From assembly GCF_003932505.1 (NCBI RefSeq), contig NZ_QZMU01000001.1:1674001-1738000 (forward strand): a DNA stretch of 64,000 nt. The letters run 5' to 3'. The DNA comes from Thiohalobacter thiocyanaticus (GTDB lineage Bacteria > Pseudomonadota > Gammaproteobacteria > Thiohalobacterales > Thiohalobacteraceae). Shown one piece after another: positions 41,050 to 50,458 of this stretch. The notes beneath the pieces are model-generated. The model saw nothing but the letters and a program-made list of their open reading frames with translations, did no database searches and was not told the DNA's origin. Made by a program: the position numbers and the translations under genes. How positions within the stretch are numbered: position 1 is the stretch's first letter; every line of letters starts with the position of its first letter.

Positions 41050-41736
41050 ATGATGGAGTGGACGAAAACCCCAACCGCGTGGATAACGAAAGATTTATCT
41101 CTTACGTATCTCCGGTGGCACGGTCAAGACAAGGTGGCTAACATCGCCGGGTTGATGCTGTATACGGCCATCGCCCAAAACACCAACCGAGAACCCACCA
41201 TGGAGTTTCATGAGCCAGGCTGGGCGAAGCTCTCTTATACACAACTCAGCGAGCTAGCCAACATAAGCCGTGCCACTGTTTCCAGGGGACTTTCGCTGCT
41301 CACTGAACTTGAAATAATAAAGAGGGACTCAATTGGCAACCGACACGTCTATGGCGTAACCAACTACAGCACCCACTCAGGGTGGGGGAAATTGCCCGCA
41401 AAGGGCATGTACAACCAGGGCCTCAACCGTATTCTTGCATTCCAGCACTTCCATTTGCGGAGCAAAGTTGAGTTAAATGCGCTGAAAATCTTCTACCTGA
41501 TTGTGGCCTTGCGGAATGACCAAGACAACTTGGCACGCGCCTCGTACGAAAAGATTCATGAATATACGGGCGTCGCAACGAACGATGTCAAAGCTGCGCT
41601 ATCGTTACTGGTCACGCAAAGTCTTATACGGGTAGAACACATCCAAAGTAATATTAATCCATTGGCATCTGCACACGCATACCGCCTAAACCATCTTTAT
41701 AACCGCAAACATATGGGCACCACGAACGCCCTGTAA
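41050..41736 (+). CDS. Tandem winged-helix protein, replication-initiator-like
   Basis: The 228-residue product has two winged-helix-like units: YTQLSELANISRATVSRGLS (about residues 72-100) and YEKIHEYTGVATNDVKAALS (about 176-205). Two related winged helices are typical of plasmid Rep proteins, although no Rep family signature is certain. A second ATG one codon later is equally possible. It may control excision or replication of the element; this is inference. Confidence 0.6.
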   Translation: MMEWTKTPTAWITKDLSLTYLRWHGQDKVANIAGLMLYTAIAQNTNREPTMEFHEPGWAKLSYTQLSELANISRATVSRGLSLLTELEIIKRDSIGNRHVYGVTNYSTHSGWGKLPAKGMYNQGLNRILAFQHFHLRSKVELNALKIFYLIVALRNDQDNLARASYEKIHEYTGVATNDVKAALSLLVTQSLIRVEHIQSNINPLASAHAYRLNHLYNRKHMGTTNAL

Positions 41737-41779
41737 GCAGCTGCGAACATGCTTATCAGGAAGCAGCGGGCTCGATACT

Positions 41780-42464
41780 ATGTATAACAGATCAATTTGG
41801 TTGCTATGCCACAGCCTACTCGTGCTGGGAAGTTACCCGGCTTCAGCCGACCAGACGGTCATCTCCGAGTACTACCGCCACTCCTCTGCAGATGACGATG
41901 CCTTCCATATCTTCTGGAGTCAGCTCTACCCCAATGGCGGCTGGACGTTGTACTGCGGCGTCCAATATGAGGACCGCCACGAGCCCACTCTAAACAATAG
42001 AACATATCTACCCCGCTTCCTGGATGGGCGATTTCCTGGGCTGTGGCACGAGAGAAGAATGCAGAGACAGCAGCGAACGGTTCAACCGGATGGAAGCCGA
42101 CCTCCACAACCTCTGGGCCTCACTGGACTACGTGAATCGCCACAGGTCGAACTACGAGTTCCGGCTGATTGACGGCGAGGGGCATTCTCTCGAGGGTTGT
42201 GACATTGAGCGGATCAGGATTGACGGAGAGTACGTCATTGAGCCCAGACAGATAGCCAGAGGGAACGTGGCCCGGTCGATCTTCTATATGCATAGCGAGT
42301 ATGGCTTGCCGATTCCTGATGGGATGCGGGATGTGCTACTTGAGTGGAATAAGAATGACCCGCCGTCTTGCCATGAGATGCGGCGGAATAATACTATAGA
42401 ACGACTACAAGGGACCCGCAATCGATATATAGACCACCCATCTACCGCCGAAACTAGTCAATAA
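41780..42464 (+). pseudogene. Endonuclease I family nuclease, one frameshift
   Basis: The first frame (from 41780) encodes a signal peptide ending near YPASAD, then GWTLYCGVQYEDRHEPTLN. Near 41998 one base must be skipped to continue as IEHIYPASWMGDFLGCGTR, the conserved His-containing segment of the EndA/NucM family. ERFNRMEADLHNLW, RSNYEF, IEPRQIARGNVARSIFYM and LQGTRNRYID follow to 42464. The repaired secreted nuclease has about 227 residues. As the frame break precedes the active site, the unrepaired gene would be dead. Confidence 0.82.
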
Positions 42465-42483
42465 CTTGAGCTGATTAACCGCC

Positions 42484-43659
42484 ATGGCGAAAACAGCAGA
42501 AGCCACCATAAATCCCGATATATTGGTCTGGGCCCGAGAGACTGTAGGCTTCTCTATTGACGACCTTGCAGACAAAATCAAGGTGAACCCCGAGAAAATC
42601 CAAGCTTGGGAGTCGGGACAAGCACGGCCCTCCATTGCCAAACTAAAGCAGATTTCGGACAAACTAAAGCGCCCGTTAGCAGTTTTCTACCTGCCCTACC
42701 CACCGGAGGACATGCGCCCGCCAAGGGATTTCAGGGGATTAATCGAAGGCCACGCCGGCTTCTATTCCAATCGTCTCCACGTCGAGCTGCGCCTAGCAGA
42801 GGCAAGGCGCGAGGATGCGTTAAATTTACTTGCCGAACTAGAAGAACAGCCAAGCGAATTCGATTTTCAAGCATCTATAGATCAAGACCCTGAACTCGTG
42901 GCAGAAAGTTTAACGCGATACATAGGGGTTGAACCCGAGACGATCGCACAATGCAGCGACATATATGAAGCAAGAAAGCTCTGGAAAAGTTCTATAGAGA
43001 ATAGGGGGGTATTAGTATTTCAAGCAAACGGAGTCCCCGTCAGTGAAATGCGAGGGTTCTGCCTTGGTGTGCGTCCATTGCCCGTAGTTGTCGTAAACAG
43101 CAAGGATTCACCTCAGGCCCAAATATTTTCTCTTCTACATGAGCTAACCCACATAGCGCTGCGTCAAGATGGTCTATGTGATTTTGATGAAGAACTTCCA
43201 AGGGATGGAGAATCGCAACGAATTGAGATCTTCTGCAATTACGTAGCTGGAGCTGCGATAGTCCCTGCGAAAGCATTATTAAGTCATGAAATCGTTCTTG
43301 GTCAAGATAATTACGAAAGCTGGTCTAACCATGAACTCAAATCAATTTCCAGAACCTTTCACTGCAGTAGGGAGGTTGTACTAAGAAGATTATTAATCCA
43401 CGACCTCACCACCCGTGACTTTTATTCAAAAATGAGAGAGTCCTTCGTCCAGGAATACAAAGATTTTGAGGAAAACAAGAAAGCCAATAGTTTTCCCGTG
43501 GCACAGTTTCGAAAGGTGATCAACCGTAATGGCTATTATTTTTCACGCCTAGTGCTTGACAGTTACACTAGGGAAGTTATTACAGGATCTGAGTTGTCAC
43601 GCTTGCTAAAGGTCAAACTAAAGCACCTCCCTGATATACGGCATGCCTTACAAGGATAA
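42484..43659 (+). CDS. XRE-family regulator with ImmA/IrrE metallopeptidase domain
   Basis: A 391-residue protein with an N-terminal helix-turn-helix (IKVNPEKIQAWESGQARPS, about residues 32-50) and a C-terminal ImmA/IrrE (DUF955) domain whose zinc motif HELTH stands in SLLHELTHIALR near residue 222. Such proteins cleave a repressor or act as antitoxins. The next gene, 20 bases downstream, encodes a PIN-like DUF4411 protein; this pairing is known as a toxin-antitoxin-type module in other mobile elements. The codon use is AT-richer than in flanking genes. Confidence 0.88.
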   Translation: MAKTAEATINPDILVWARETVGFSIDDLADKIKVNPEKIQAWESGQARPSIAKLKQISDKLKRPLAVFYLPYPPEDMRPPRDFRGLIEGHAGFYSNRLHVELRLAEARREDALNLLAELEEQPSEFDFQASIDQDPELVAESLTRYIGVEPETIAQCSDIYEARKLWKSSIENRGVLVFQANGVPVSEMRGFCLGVRPLPVVVVNSKDSPQAQIFSLLHELTHIALRQDGLCDFDEELPRDGESQRIEIFCNYVAGAAIVPAKALLSHEIVLGQDNYESWSNHELKSISRTFHCSREVVLRRLLIHDLTTRDFYSKMRESFVQEYKDFEENKKANSFPVAQFRKVINRNGYYFSRLVLDSYTREVITGSELSRLLKVKLKHLPDIRHALQG

Positions 43660-43679
43660 AACTAATATAAGGTTTCGAC

Positions 43680-44141
43680 TTGATGGACTTTAGCTTTGAT
43701 ACTAGCGCATTCATTGAACCTGCGGTTCGCCTCTATCCAAGAGATTTGTTTGAGCCGCATTGGGTATGGGTTGAAAAGCTTATTAACGATGGGCAGATCA
43801 GATGTACTGAGCTCGTGAGAGATGAGCTACAAGCTTCCGAGGACGAACTTTACAAATGGGCGATGCATCAGAGTGAATTATTCGTACCAATAGATGAAGC
43901 CATTCAAACCGCAGTAACAGACGTCATCAAACACTTCCCAACCCTCACCGATTACCACCGAGACAGGTCCGGCGCTGACCCGTGGGTCATTGCACTGTCA
44001 TTAGCAAACGGGAAGTGCCCAGTTGTCACTTACGAGAAAATGGGGAAAAACAGCGCCCCGAGAATTCCAAACGCATGCGTGTATTTCGGCATCGAATGTT
44101 TTACCTGGGTTGATGTCTTCCGAGCGACCAAATTTAGCTAA
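43680..44141 (+). CDS. DUF4411 PIN-like protein, putative toxin
   Basis: The 153-residue product begins FSFDTSAFIEPAVRLYP, has the conserved acidic TELVRDELQASEDELYKW, and RSGADPWVIALSLANG followed by VVTYEK. These give the Asp/Glu/Asp set of a PIN ribonuclease fold as found in DUF4411. It is likely the toxin partner of the upstream XRE-ImmA protein. An alternative start is one codon later (MDFSFD). The pairing and role are inferred, not shown. Confidence 0.82.
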   Translation: MMDFSFDTSAFIEPAVRLYPRDLFEPHWVWVEKLINDGQIRCTELVRDELQASEDELYKWAMHQSELFVPIDEAIQTAVTDVIKHFPTLTDYHRDRSGADPWVIALSLANGKCPVVTYEKMGKNSAPRIPNACVYFGIECFTWVDVFRATKFS

Positions 44142-44173
44142 CACTGAACCACTAGAACCGAAAAGACCCCCAC

Positions 44174-44189
44174 AGAGAGCTCTGTGAGG
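44174..44189. terminator. Palindrome after the DUF4411 gene
   Basis: CACAGAG-AG-CTCTGTG is a perfect palindrome 32 bases after the stop codon, flanked by CCCC and GGG that lengthen the stem. No T run follows, so termination is possible but not certain. Confidence 0.4.
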
Positions 44190-44385
44190 GCCTGCACCTT
44201 CCCTGGCAGTCAAGCCGGACGCTGACATTCCGATGTCGCTTGGTGCGGGGATGGATTATGGGCGAATACCGAAGGACTTTACTGTAAGCCTAGACTGATA
44301 AAAATGTAGTCCTATGCCTTGATCTCGGTAATCCATAAACGATATGGTCAACCGTCACGCCTACACAATAACAAGGAAGGCAACA

Positions 44386-45035
44386 ATGGCAAAATTGGGA
44401 ACCACCTTAATAATTATCAGCCTTGTCTCCCCTTTTACTGCAGGTGCTGCCCCTCGTGGACGGGGCACCGGGCTGTCTATGACACAGACTTAGATAATCA
44501 CCTGGCGCTACAGGGACCGCCAAACTATGCGTACGCCTAGGCTTTGACCTTGTGGTCTTATGTTCATGGCCAGACCCGCCCTGGACTTGGGCTTTGCCGA
44601 TATTGAATGTGCCGGTTTGAAGATTGGCGATTACCTCTAACTCCACAATTTGATTCATTCCTGCTTTACAAGCAACGGTCCAGTGTCGCTACTGTAACAA
44701 TTGCAGTGCGGAGCGAAATGGGGCATTCTTTATATGACGAGGAGGTGCGTACAACACGTGATTTTAAATAATTATCTCCGACGAAATGTATTCTGGAATG
44801 TCGGTTATTATTGGTTCGCAAACCCGTATATGGCCAATATACAGAGAGCGCTTATGTTTTTAGTTTTGCTAATCATGGAGACCAGACTTCAGACGCGAAA
44901 ACTCTCCCATTAAGTGCATGGGCGGTCCATGATGGAGATATAGGCGCTTCTGCAGTTCCAGCTCCAGCCGCAGCATGGCTATTCGGCTCAGGTCTTCTGG
45001 GCCTTCTCGGAGTCGCATCCAGACGATGCCGCTAG
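44386..45035 (+). pseudogene. Remnant of a PEP-CTERM-type exported protein
   Basis: ATG 44386, preceded by AAGGAAGG, starts a signal peptide (MAKLGTTLIIISLV...AGAA). Shortly after, fragments in other frames match the pattern of DUF1566-type PEP-CTERM proteins (VYDTDLDNH, NYAYA). The 3' end is intact: AWAVHDGDIG, then VPAPAAAWLFGSGLLGLLGV and a basic tail at 45035, which is the sorting signal. Several indels and a large loss of the middle separate the ends. It is a decayed gene, likely from a host with an exosortase system. Confidence 0.75.
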
Positions 45036-46426
45036 TCCTCGCGCTCCTCGTCGTTCGCTTGGTCTCTTCGGTGACCCGCCGGGAATTTGGCTAGCAGGTA
45101 GCGCACTTCCCACCAAAGAGGGAAGTTATGCGCACAAAGGAATGGATCATGAAACTAATACGGAAAATTCATTCAGGCTTTCTTCCCAGGGGCTTAAGTC
45201 CGGGTATGCTGGGGTCCCTCAGAAACTGCGTTGCACAAACACTACTTAACATTATGAATTTTTTAAAAAAATTGGTTTCTAATGATCGTGTTTTAAAATA
45301 TTGTAGGTACACCTAGCGTCTCTCGAAAATGATATTCATTAAAAAACCGCATGGTGCTTAAAAACGGGCCCGCAACCAGCTTTTCCACTTGTGACGGGTT
45401 GTAATCATTCAAACACAACCTGTAATGCATGAATTGAAAATATAGGGCAAACGCAACGGCCATGCGGTATCTCCATCAATACGGGATTCCACACATATTC
45501 CCATGTTCAGATTGTTCGAAGCCGGCATAAATTCTCTTTAATGTAATCTTTACCGGAGTTTAGTTATAACAAATGTGATTTTAAGTCGCAAGTAACCCAT
45601 ACTGCCCTATGATTCTTTTTTGGATCTTCTTCCGGTGGTTGCTCCATAACTAACTTGAAAATTTAGCATCAAGAAGGCTAGTTGTAAGCTTTTCTCGGTA
45701 AGCATTAATGGATTTGACTGGCAGCGACTCTTCTTCTTCGACTCTTCTTGCTATTTCTCGGCTTGTTCTTGTAAAACCCTGCAGAGAAATCCTTAACAAT
45801 CTCCATGCATGTCAATCCAAATTGATCGTTATCGCATCACTCCCAGAAAGTAATGCTAGGTGGACTGCATACGTTTAACAGGATGCTGTTTTTTATCCTT
45901 TTTATCAATTAGTGTCCACGCATATTAATCCCCCTTGAATATCTATTTCGTTTCTATTCCTATCCAATCACCAAAGCTTTCGGTTTGGCGGAAACAGTTC
46001 ATTGGTTGAGGTACGGCTTCCTGTAGTAAACCGAGCTTTGGGCTTCCGGCTCCGATCGGGGCGCCACTAGTCTGGTTTAGCCTCGACGAAATCCCAGTCT
46101 TCGAGTCCACTAGGAAAAATTTAAAATTTGTTCTCTCAAGTGACCTGAAGCTGCGGCTATCGCTGGGAGACATAACCAATCATGCAACAGAGTCCCTCTA
46201 TAGATCACTCACAGTAGCACGCTCGTGTTTTTAATAAAGCACGCAGGCCTCTGTAGCCGGATCGAGGTGGTCCTGTGAGCTGCGGACAAAGGAGGGGGGG
46301 GGTGATACTACGCAGAAGGCGTATCCCCCTTAACTATTGTCTTACCTACTAGTTTACCTATAACCCTCCCCTCAGATGACGCAATTTCGCCTAAGCATGT
46401 TACTTAGCAAACTTGCGTCCACTCAC
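45036..46426. other. AT-rich stretch without a recognisable gene
   Basis: About 1.4 kb with no long open frame and no family I can name. ACTTCCC-accaaaga-GGGAAGT at 45105-45127 forms a hairpin. A run of nine G lies near 46293-46301. Short open frames at 45128 and 45943 show no sign of selection. It may be decayed cargo. Confidence 0.5.
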
Positions 46427-47533
46427 TCAGGCACCGTCTGCAGCCATCTTCAGGTCAGCCAATCGACTGTTTATCTGCTCCAGTTCCTTGGCCTCAGGTT
46501 CACTGATAGTCCCCTTTCTGATCTTCCTCTTCAGGGCATCCCTACGGTTCCTCCATCGGGCATACTGAGAGGAGTCTACCAGCTTAGGCTTACGGTTCTT
46601 TTGTGTCAGCTGCTTCAAGCTGGGTACATCTCCAACCTTGCCAATCCAGCGAGAGCCCTGGAACAGCTTATGGAGGTACTCAGCGTCTTCCTTACCTGCC
46701 ACCAGAAAGACCTTCGGGACGGCATTCCCATAGTCCCGAATTGCAGTCCTTCCCACAGCCTGGTAGACGGTGTGGATACGATAGGCCAGATACATCTTGT
46801 CAGGATCCAGCCCGGTCCTGCTCACCAGCCACCTTGCTTCGTGGTTGTCAGGATTGGTGATTGCCAAGCTAGCGGCACGTGTATAGCCCTTGTACTCGTT
46901 CAGCCCGTGAGAATTCACCTTGATCGGTATAGCTCCCTTCGGCAGGTCTTCCGGGGCCAGCCGGGCGCTGTGCCAATTGTTGGTCTGCAGCAGGAACTTT
47001 GAGCCCTTGAACAGCTCACCGGCAAGCTGGACCGCTCGGTCAATCACCCGGTCCCCTCGTTTGGCGTTGGCCCTGCCTGTCTTCCAGTTCCTCTCCAGAT
47101 TGTACCTACTGGCATTGTCATCCTCATGGAGAACATGGGCAATGGAGATGAATGGGCCTTGCTCGCTGTGGACATCTCGGGAGATAAACCTGCCGATATC
47201 TTCATGGGGCCTGAAGTGAATATCCCAGTAGTTGGACCACAGGTGAAACAGGATAGTGTTCTCGAACAGTGCCGCCATGAAGATCACTTCAGCGAAGTCC
47301 TCGAAATACTCAGGAGTCACAAAGCTAGCTAGTGTCTTCCAGGCTTGACCTCCGTCCACCAGCTCACACCGGAGAGCAGGATTAGCCACAGCCTTGGCGA
47401 TGGGCCGCATACTCGGAGTACATCGAACCCGGTATAGCTGGATGTCACCCTTGGCTACAGCTCTGACCATCTCTGCCTTACCGTCAGCCGGTACGACCTC
47501 CTGTAGATGGTCCTTCACGTGAACAGCCTTCAA
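46427..47533 (-). CDS. Helicase-like C-terminal region, probably a truncated gene
   Basis: The 368-residue frame has segments typical of a superfamily-2 helicase C-terminal half: KFLLQTNNWHSARLAP, then YLAYRIHTVYQAVGRTAIRD, where QAVGRTAIR resembles motif VI. A basic coiled tail (RDALKRKIRKGTISEPEAKE) ends it. No Walker A is present. Coding-like sequence continues upstream on the same strand in other frames (TYVILDE-like fragment stopping at 47560), so this is likely the intact end of a larger decayed helicase or replication gene. Confidence 0.5.
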   Translation of the reverse strand: MKAVHVKDHLQEVVPADGKAEMVRAVAKGDIQLYRVRCTPSMRPIAKAVANPALRCELVDGGQAWKTLASFVTPEYFEDFAEVIFMAALFENTILFHLWSNYWDIHFRPHEDIGRFISRDVHSEQGPFISIAHVLHEDDNASRYNLERNWKTGRANAKRGDRVIDRAVQLAGELFKGSKFLLQTNNWHSARLAPEDLPKGAIPIKVNSHGLNEYKGYTRAASLAITNPDNHEARWLVSRTGLDPDKMYLAYRIHTVYQAVGRTAIRDYGNAVPKVFLVAGKEDAEYLHKLFQGSRWIGKVGDVPSLKQLTQKNRKPKLVDSSQYARWRNRRDALKRKIRKGTISEPEAKELEQINSRLADLKMAADGA

Positions 47534-47557
47534 AAAGTAATCCGCGTTGGCCCTGCC

Positions 47558-48665
47558 TTAGGTCGCATCGTCTTGCCCAAGGCTGAAGTGCTGGAAGTCC
47601 ACGTGAGAAGGCCGTTCGTCAAGTATTACATAGCCAGTTCTGCTTGCCCTGGAAATGGCCGAAAGAATATTCCAGAAACGTGACAGTGGTAAACACGAGC
47701 ACGCCCCACCCTTGCCGGAAGTCCTCGGTTGATTGCCTCAGGGCATCCGTACGGTCCCTCAAAGCCTGATCCACGCTCTGGGGAATGGATCAGGTTCACT
47801 TTGGCGGTCGTGGTCGGGGTCTAGCCTTGATATCCCTCCCTCGCAGGTCGGCTGCAGTCTGTTCGACTATCTTGTGAAGCGTAGGGGCTACAAGGAGAAG
47901 TTTTTTCCTGTGGGGGGAAGGATGTATCGGCGGGCTGCTGAGTCGGATGCCACATGCCGAACGCTATTCGATACAGAAAAGGCAATTCGTGACGAAATAG
48001 AAAAGTCATTTCTGACATTGATATCACCTTTCGTAGACAAAAGAAGCCCCAGCCATGGCCGGGCAACATTAAACATTAACCATCAGGACCGCCAAATGTT
48101 AGTCCTTCACCCACCTCGGCAGGGCGTACGGGCTACAGGTTGTCACGGAAGGTGGATCTGAAGAATCAGCAGGAAGGGTATTACTCGGATTGCCCGCTTC
48201 TGGATGGCGCTGAGATGTATTCATGGACCAATATCGCGGTAAGCCGCTTGGGAACTGCCCGATTGGAACCAATGTCGACCTTCACCTCAGCAATATAGCT
48301 CGGTGGTCTTAGTTCGTCCTGACCCACTTCACAGTACCATCGGCAGGTCTACACTACTCCATGTTTCCCGGCAGCGTCTGGAATGCCTGTTCCCCCCGGA
48401 GGTCCGTCTTTTACTCGCTGGAGTCGTCCCGGGCGCGCTTCACAGATAAGTTGTATTTCGCGGCCAGCTCTCCGATGGGCGTAAACAGTGTCCTCGATAT
48501 CCCGCGCCAGGTCTCAGACAAAAATTCAACGGCTCGGTCTCCATCGTTGTCCAGGGCGTGACCCTATCATGGCCGCTGTGTCGCGCCAGCAGGTTTTTCA
48601 ACGGTAAGGCTTTTCGGTTCTCCGACGGCTTGGGCTGTGAGTCTTCTTCAGCTTGCCCAGCCGCC
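47558..48665 (-). pseudogene. Decayed coding region upstream of the helicase-like frame
   Basis: Reading the minus strand in shifting frames gives protein-like pieces: DPAAGQAEEDSQPKPSEN (about 48665-48600), WRGISRTLFTPIGELAAKYN (about 48520, stop at 48411), EVGQDELRPPSYIAEVKVD (about 48330, stop at 48181) and TDALRQSTEDFRQGWG then SRASRTGYVILDERPSHVDF (about 47760-47560). None is long enough to be a gene alone. Together they suggest one or two phage/plasmid genes broken by many indels. The family is not recognised. Confidence 0.45.
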
Positions 48666-48669
48666 GGGT

Positions 48670-49085
48670 CTATTTTCCCAGGCTAGTTTCAACCCATTCG
48701 CCGTTGGCCTTCTTCTGCACATAGCCCATTGTTTGAGCCACAGCCAAGGGCACCTCCTGATTACCGATCAGGATCAAGTCAGAGTCCCTCAGATCGCCTG
48801 TAACAGGTGCTCCACCACGACGCACAGTATTCAATACTCCCTGTGAGGCATCGTCTGAGATCATCTCGGAGGCGCTGTAGCTGCGGGTCTCATGGGCTCC
48901 AGTATCGACAGTTACGCTGTCGCCACGCCATACGGCTGAACCATTACCCCACTTGTTTGCGTTGGGTGTTTGGGTATGTTGCGGTTATGTTCTGCTGCTT
49001 CACGCTCCTGCCGGTGGACTTCTTCCAGGAAGGCTTTGCGCTGTTCTGGGGTTTCATTAGGGTCTGTCTGTACGTGGTCTACCAT
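48670..49085 (-). pseudogene. Small phage-like protein, one frameshift
   Basis: ATG 49085 begins MVDHVQTDPNETPEQRKAFL and runs for about 40 codons; its own frame stops at 48912. A shift near 48965 joins it to NKWGNGSAVWRGDSVTVDTG, DLRDSDLILIGNQEVPLAV and the end at 48670. The repaired product has about 138 residues. I do not recognise the family. The gene directly follows the 79-residue gene and shares its direction. Confidence 0.5.
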
Positions 49086-49096
49086 GTGAATTTCCT

Positions 49097-49336
49097 TCAG
49101 TTGGTTGGTTCGATAGGTTGCAGCTTCAAGCTGCCGTTCTTCTGCTTTGCTATTACTTCATACTCGCCATAGCCGGGCGCTCTCAGGGTGTCCCCAACCT
49201 CCAAGACATTCAGCTCTCTGGGCTCGGGCTTGCTCTGCTGTAGCTCCTTCCGCTTAACTGCCAGCTCGTCTAGCGTGGCCTGTTGGGTCTGGATGGATTT
49301 GGCGTGACTGCGGCGCTGCTTCCGTCGCTTTGCCAT
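49097..49336 (-). CDS. Small basic hypothetical protein
   Basis: A 79-residue protein with a very basic N-terminus (MAKRRKQRRSHAKS), a short coiled-coil stretch and a C-terminal small beta domain (GDTLRAPGYGEYEVIAKQKN). The last part looks like a phage or plasmid DNA-binding or SH3-like module; no named family. It lies 2 bases from the next upstream gene, so the genes 50374-48670 form one minus-strand operon. Confidence 0.55.
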   Translation of the reverse strand: MAKRRKQRRSHAKSIQTQQATLDELAVKRKELQQSKPEPRELNVLEVGDTLRAPGYGEYEVIAKQKNGSLKLQPIEPTN

Positions 49337-49338
49337 GC

Positions 49339-50043
49339 CTACAGGTCTAACTCATTGCCGACCAGCGGCAGGGCGTGTGCGGCGTCCTCAGCCTCTCGGT
49401 CTGCCGGGATAAACGGGTCATACAGGGACTTCTTGAAGTCCTCCCGCTGCTGATTCTCGGTTTCGATGCCTTGGACTATGCCATTCACCACACCACCAAG
49501 GTCATCCCTCAGGTACAGCCCTAGCAGCTTCCTTGGCTTGGGCGGGATGCGGCGATAGCCCTTCACCCCTACACGGTCCCTCGGGGCCAAGCTCAGCACG
49601 GCCTTGCCCAGTGCGAAGGTTAGTTGCCGATTCTCACTGAGTAGCTGGTTACGGCGGCGAAAGAACAGGCGCACGGCTGCTGCCTCCTGGAGAGCCCTCA
49701 AGGCGTCCACTCCATGACTACTGAGGCGGTCCATCTCTCGGATCATCGCGGGATTGCTGATACTTCCTTCCGGTCCTGCCCGGTTGATGATGTAGTCCAG
49801 TGCCTTGGTCGCATTGCGGAGGCCCCGGTGATCGGCGTGTTTCTCCGTGAAGGCCACCACTTCGGCCAGCTCGTCTTTATATTCCCACGGGCGGATGGTC
49901 CGGCCCTGGGGTTCCCCGTGGTAGACCTTGGTCTGCTTGTGGTGTTCACAGTATTTGCTGATACCTGACCGCAGGCTGTCACACCCTCGGAAGGTGCATC
50001 GGTTCTTCTCGTTGCGTTTGATTTGGTCACTGAGTCGTGCCAT
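49339..50043 (-). CDS. Hypothetical protein with an N-terminal zinc-finger-like cluster
   Basis: The 234-residue product starts MARLSDQIKRNEKNRCTFRG. A CxxxxC...CxxH pattern (CTFRGCDSLRSGISKYCEHH) in residues 15-34 may bind zinc. The remainder is helical with a basic YRRIPPKPRKLLG region near residue 160. ATG 50043 is preferred over 50091. Family unknown. It follows the small terminase-like gene by 16 bases in a probable operon and could be a phage-derived DNA-binding protein. Confidence 0.6.
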   Translation of the reverse strand: MARLSDQIKRNEKNRCTFRGCDSLRSGISKYCEHHKQTKVYHGEPQGRTIRPWEYKDELAEVVAFTEKHADHRGLRNATKALDYIINRAGPEGSISNPAMIREMDRLSSHGVDALRALQEAAAVRLFFRRRNQLLSENRQLTFALGKAVLSLAPRDRVGVKGYRRIPPKPRKLLGLYLRDDLGGVVNGIVQGIETENQQREDFKKSLYDPFIPADREAEDAAHALPLVGNELDL

Positions 50044-50059
50044 TGGCTCGGCCTCCTCT

Positions 50060-50374
50060 TCAGTTGAATGGCGGGATGACATCAGGGTCATCCGGGTTGG
50101 TCGGGAATGGGACTGTCAGGTCATCTAGCAGCGCCTGGGTCTCTTCGGCCTGGGCGGTCTGGTACAGGCTGTCGATGGAGACGCCATTGGCTAGCAGAAA
50201 CTCATGGATGGCCTTCAGCTCAGAGGCGCTGAGCGGCTTCGGGTCGTTCTTCAGCCGGTCTACCAGTTTCCGTGTGGTCATTCTGTGGATGTCCGAGAGC
50301 TGGCCTAGCAGCTCCTTGGCGCTGGCCTCCTGGGCTTCCTGCTCGGCCTTGGCTGGGTCGTCGTCGTTGGTCAT
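50060..50374 (-). CDS. Small acidic protein resembling a small terminase subunit
   Basis: A 104-residue, acidic, helical protein (MTNDDDPAKAEQEAQEAS). The central part, HRMTTRKLVDRLKNDPKPLS and ELKAIHEFLLANGVSIDSL, is weakly like DNA-maturase A (small terminase) proteins of T7-type phages. This resemblance is my impression and needs a profile search. ATG 50374 is preferred, since the longer frame from 50458 would translate a 12-bp tandem repeat. It is the first gene of the minus-strand block. Confidence 0.5.
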   Translation of the reverse strand: MTNDDDPAKAEQEAQEASAKELLGQLSDIHRMTTRKLVDRLKNDPKPLSASELKAIHEFLLANGVSIDSLYQTAQAEETQALLDDLTVPFPTNPDDPDVIPPFN

Positions 50375-50398
50375 GTGTTGGGTTCCTCGTTGGGTTGG

Positions 50399-50434
50399 AC
50401 TGTGGGTCGGGCTGTGGGTCGGACTGTGGGTTGG
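50399..50434. repeat. 12-bp tandem repeat
   Basis: Three near-identical units of the type TGTGGGTCGGGC lie in tandem just upstream of the minus-strand gene starting at 50374. The third unit has one change. Too short for a CRISPR array; it could be an iteron-like protein-binding site. Confidence 0.5.
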
Positions 50435-50458
50435 CCTCACGCGCCCCATTACGTTCAC

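Noticed and set aside
44407..44658. 83-codon minus-strand frame over the PEP-CTERM remnant
   Set aside because: No ribosome site or family; it is antisense to a better supported remnant.
50399..50434. Tandem repeat as a CRISPR array
   Set aside because: Units are 12 bases, contiguous and without spacers; no cas gene is near.
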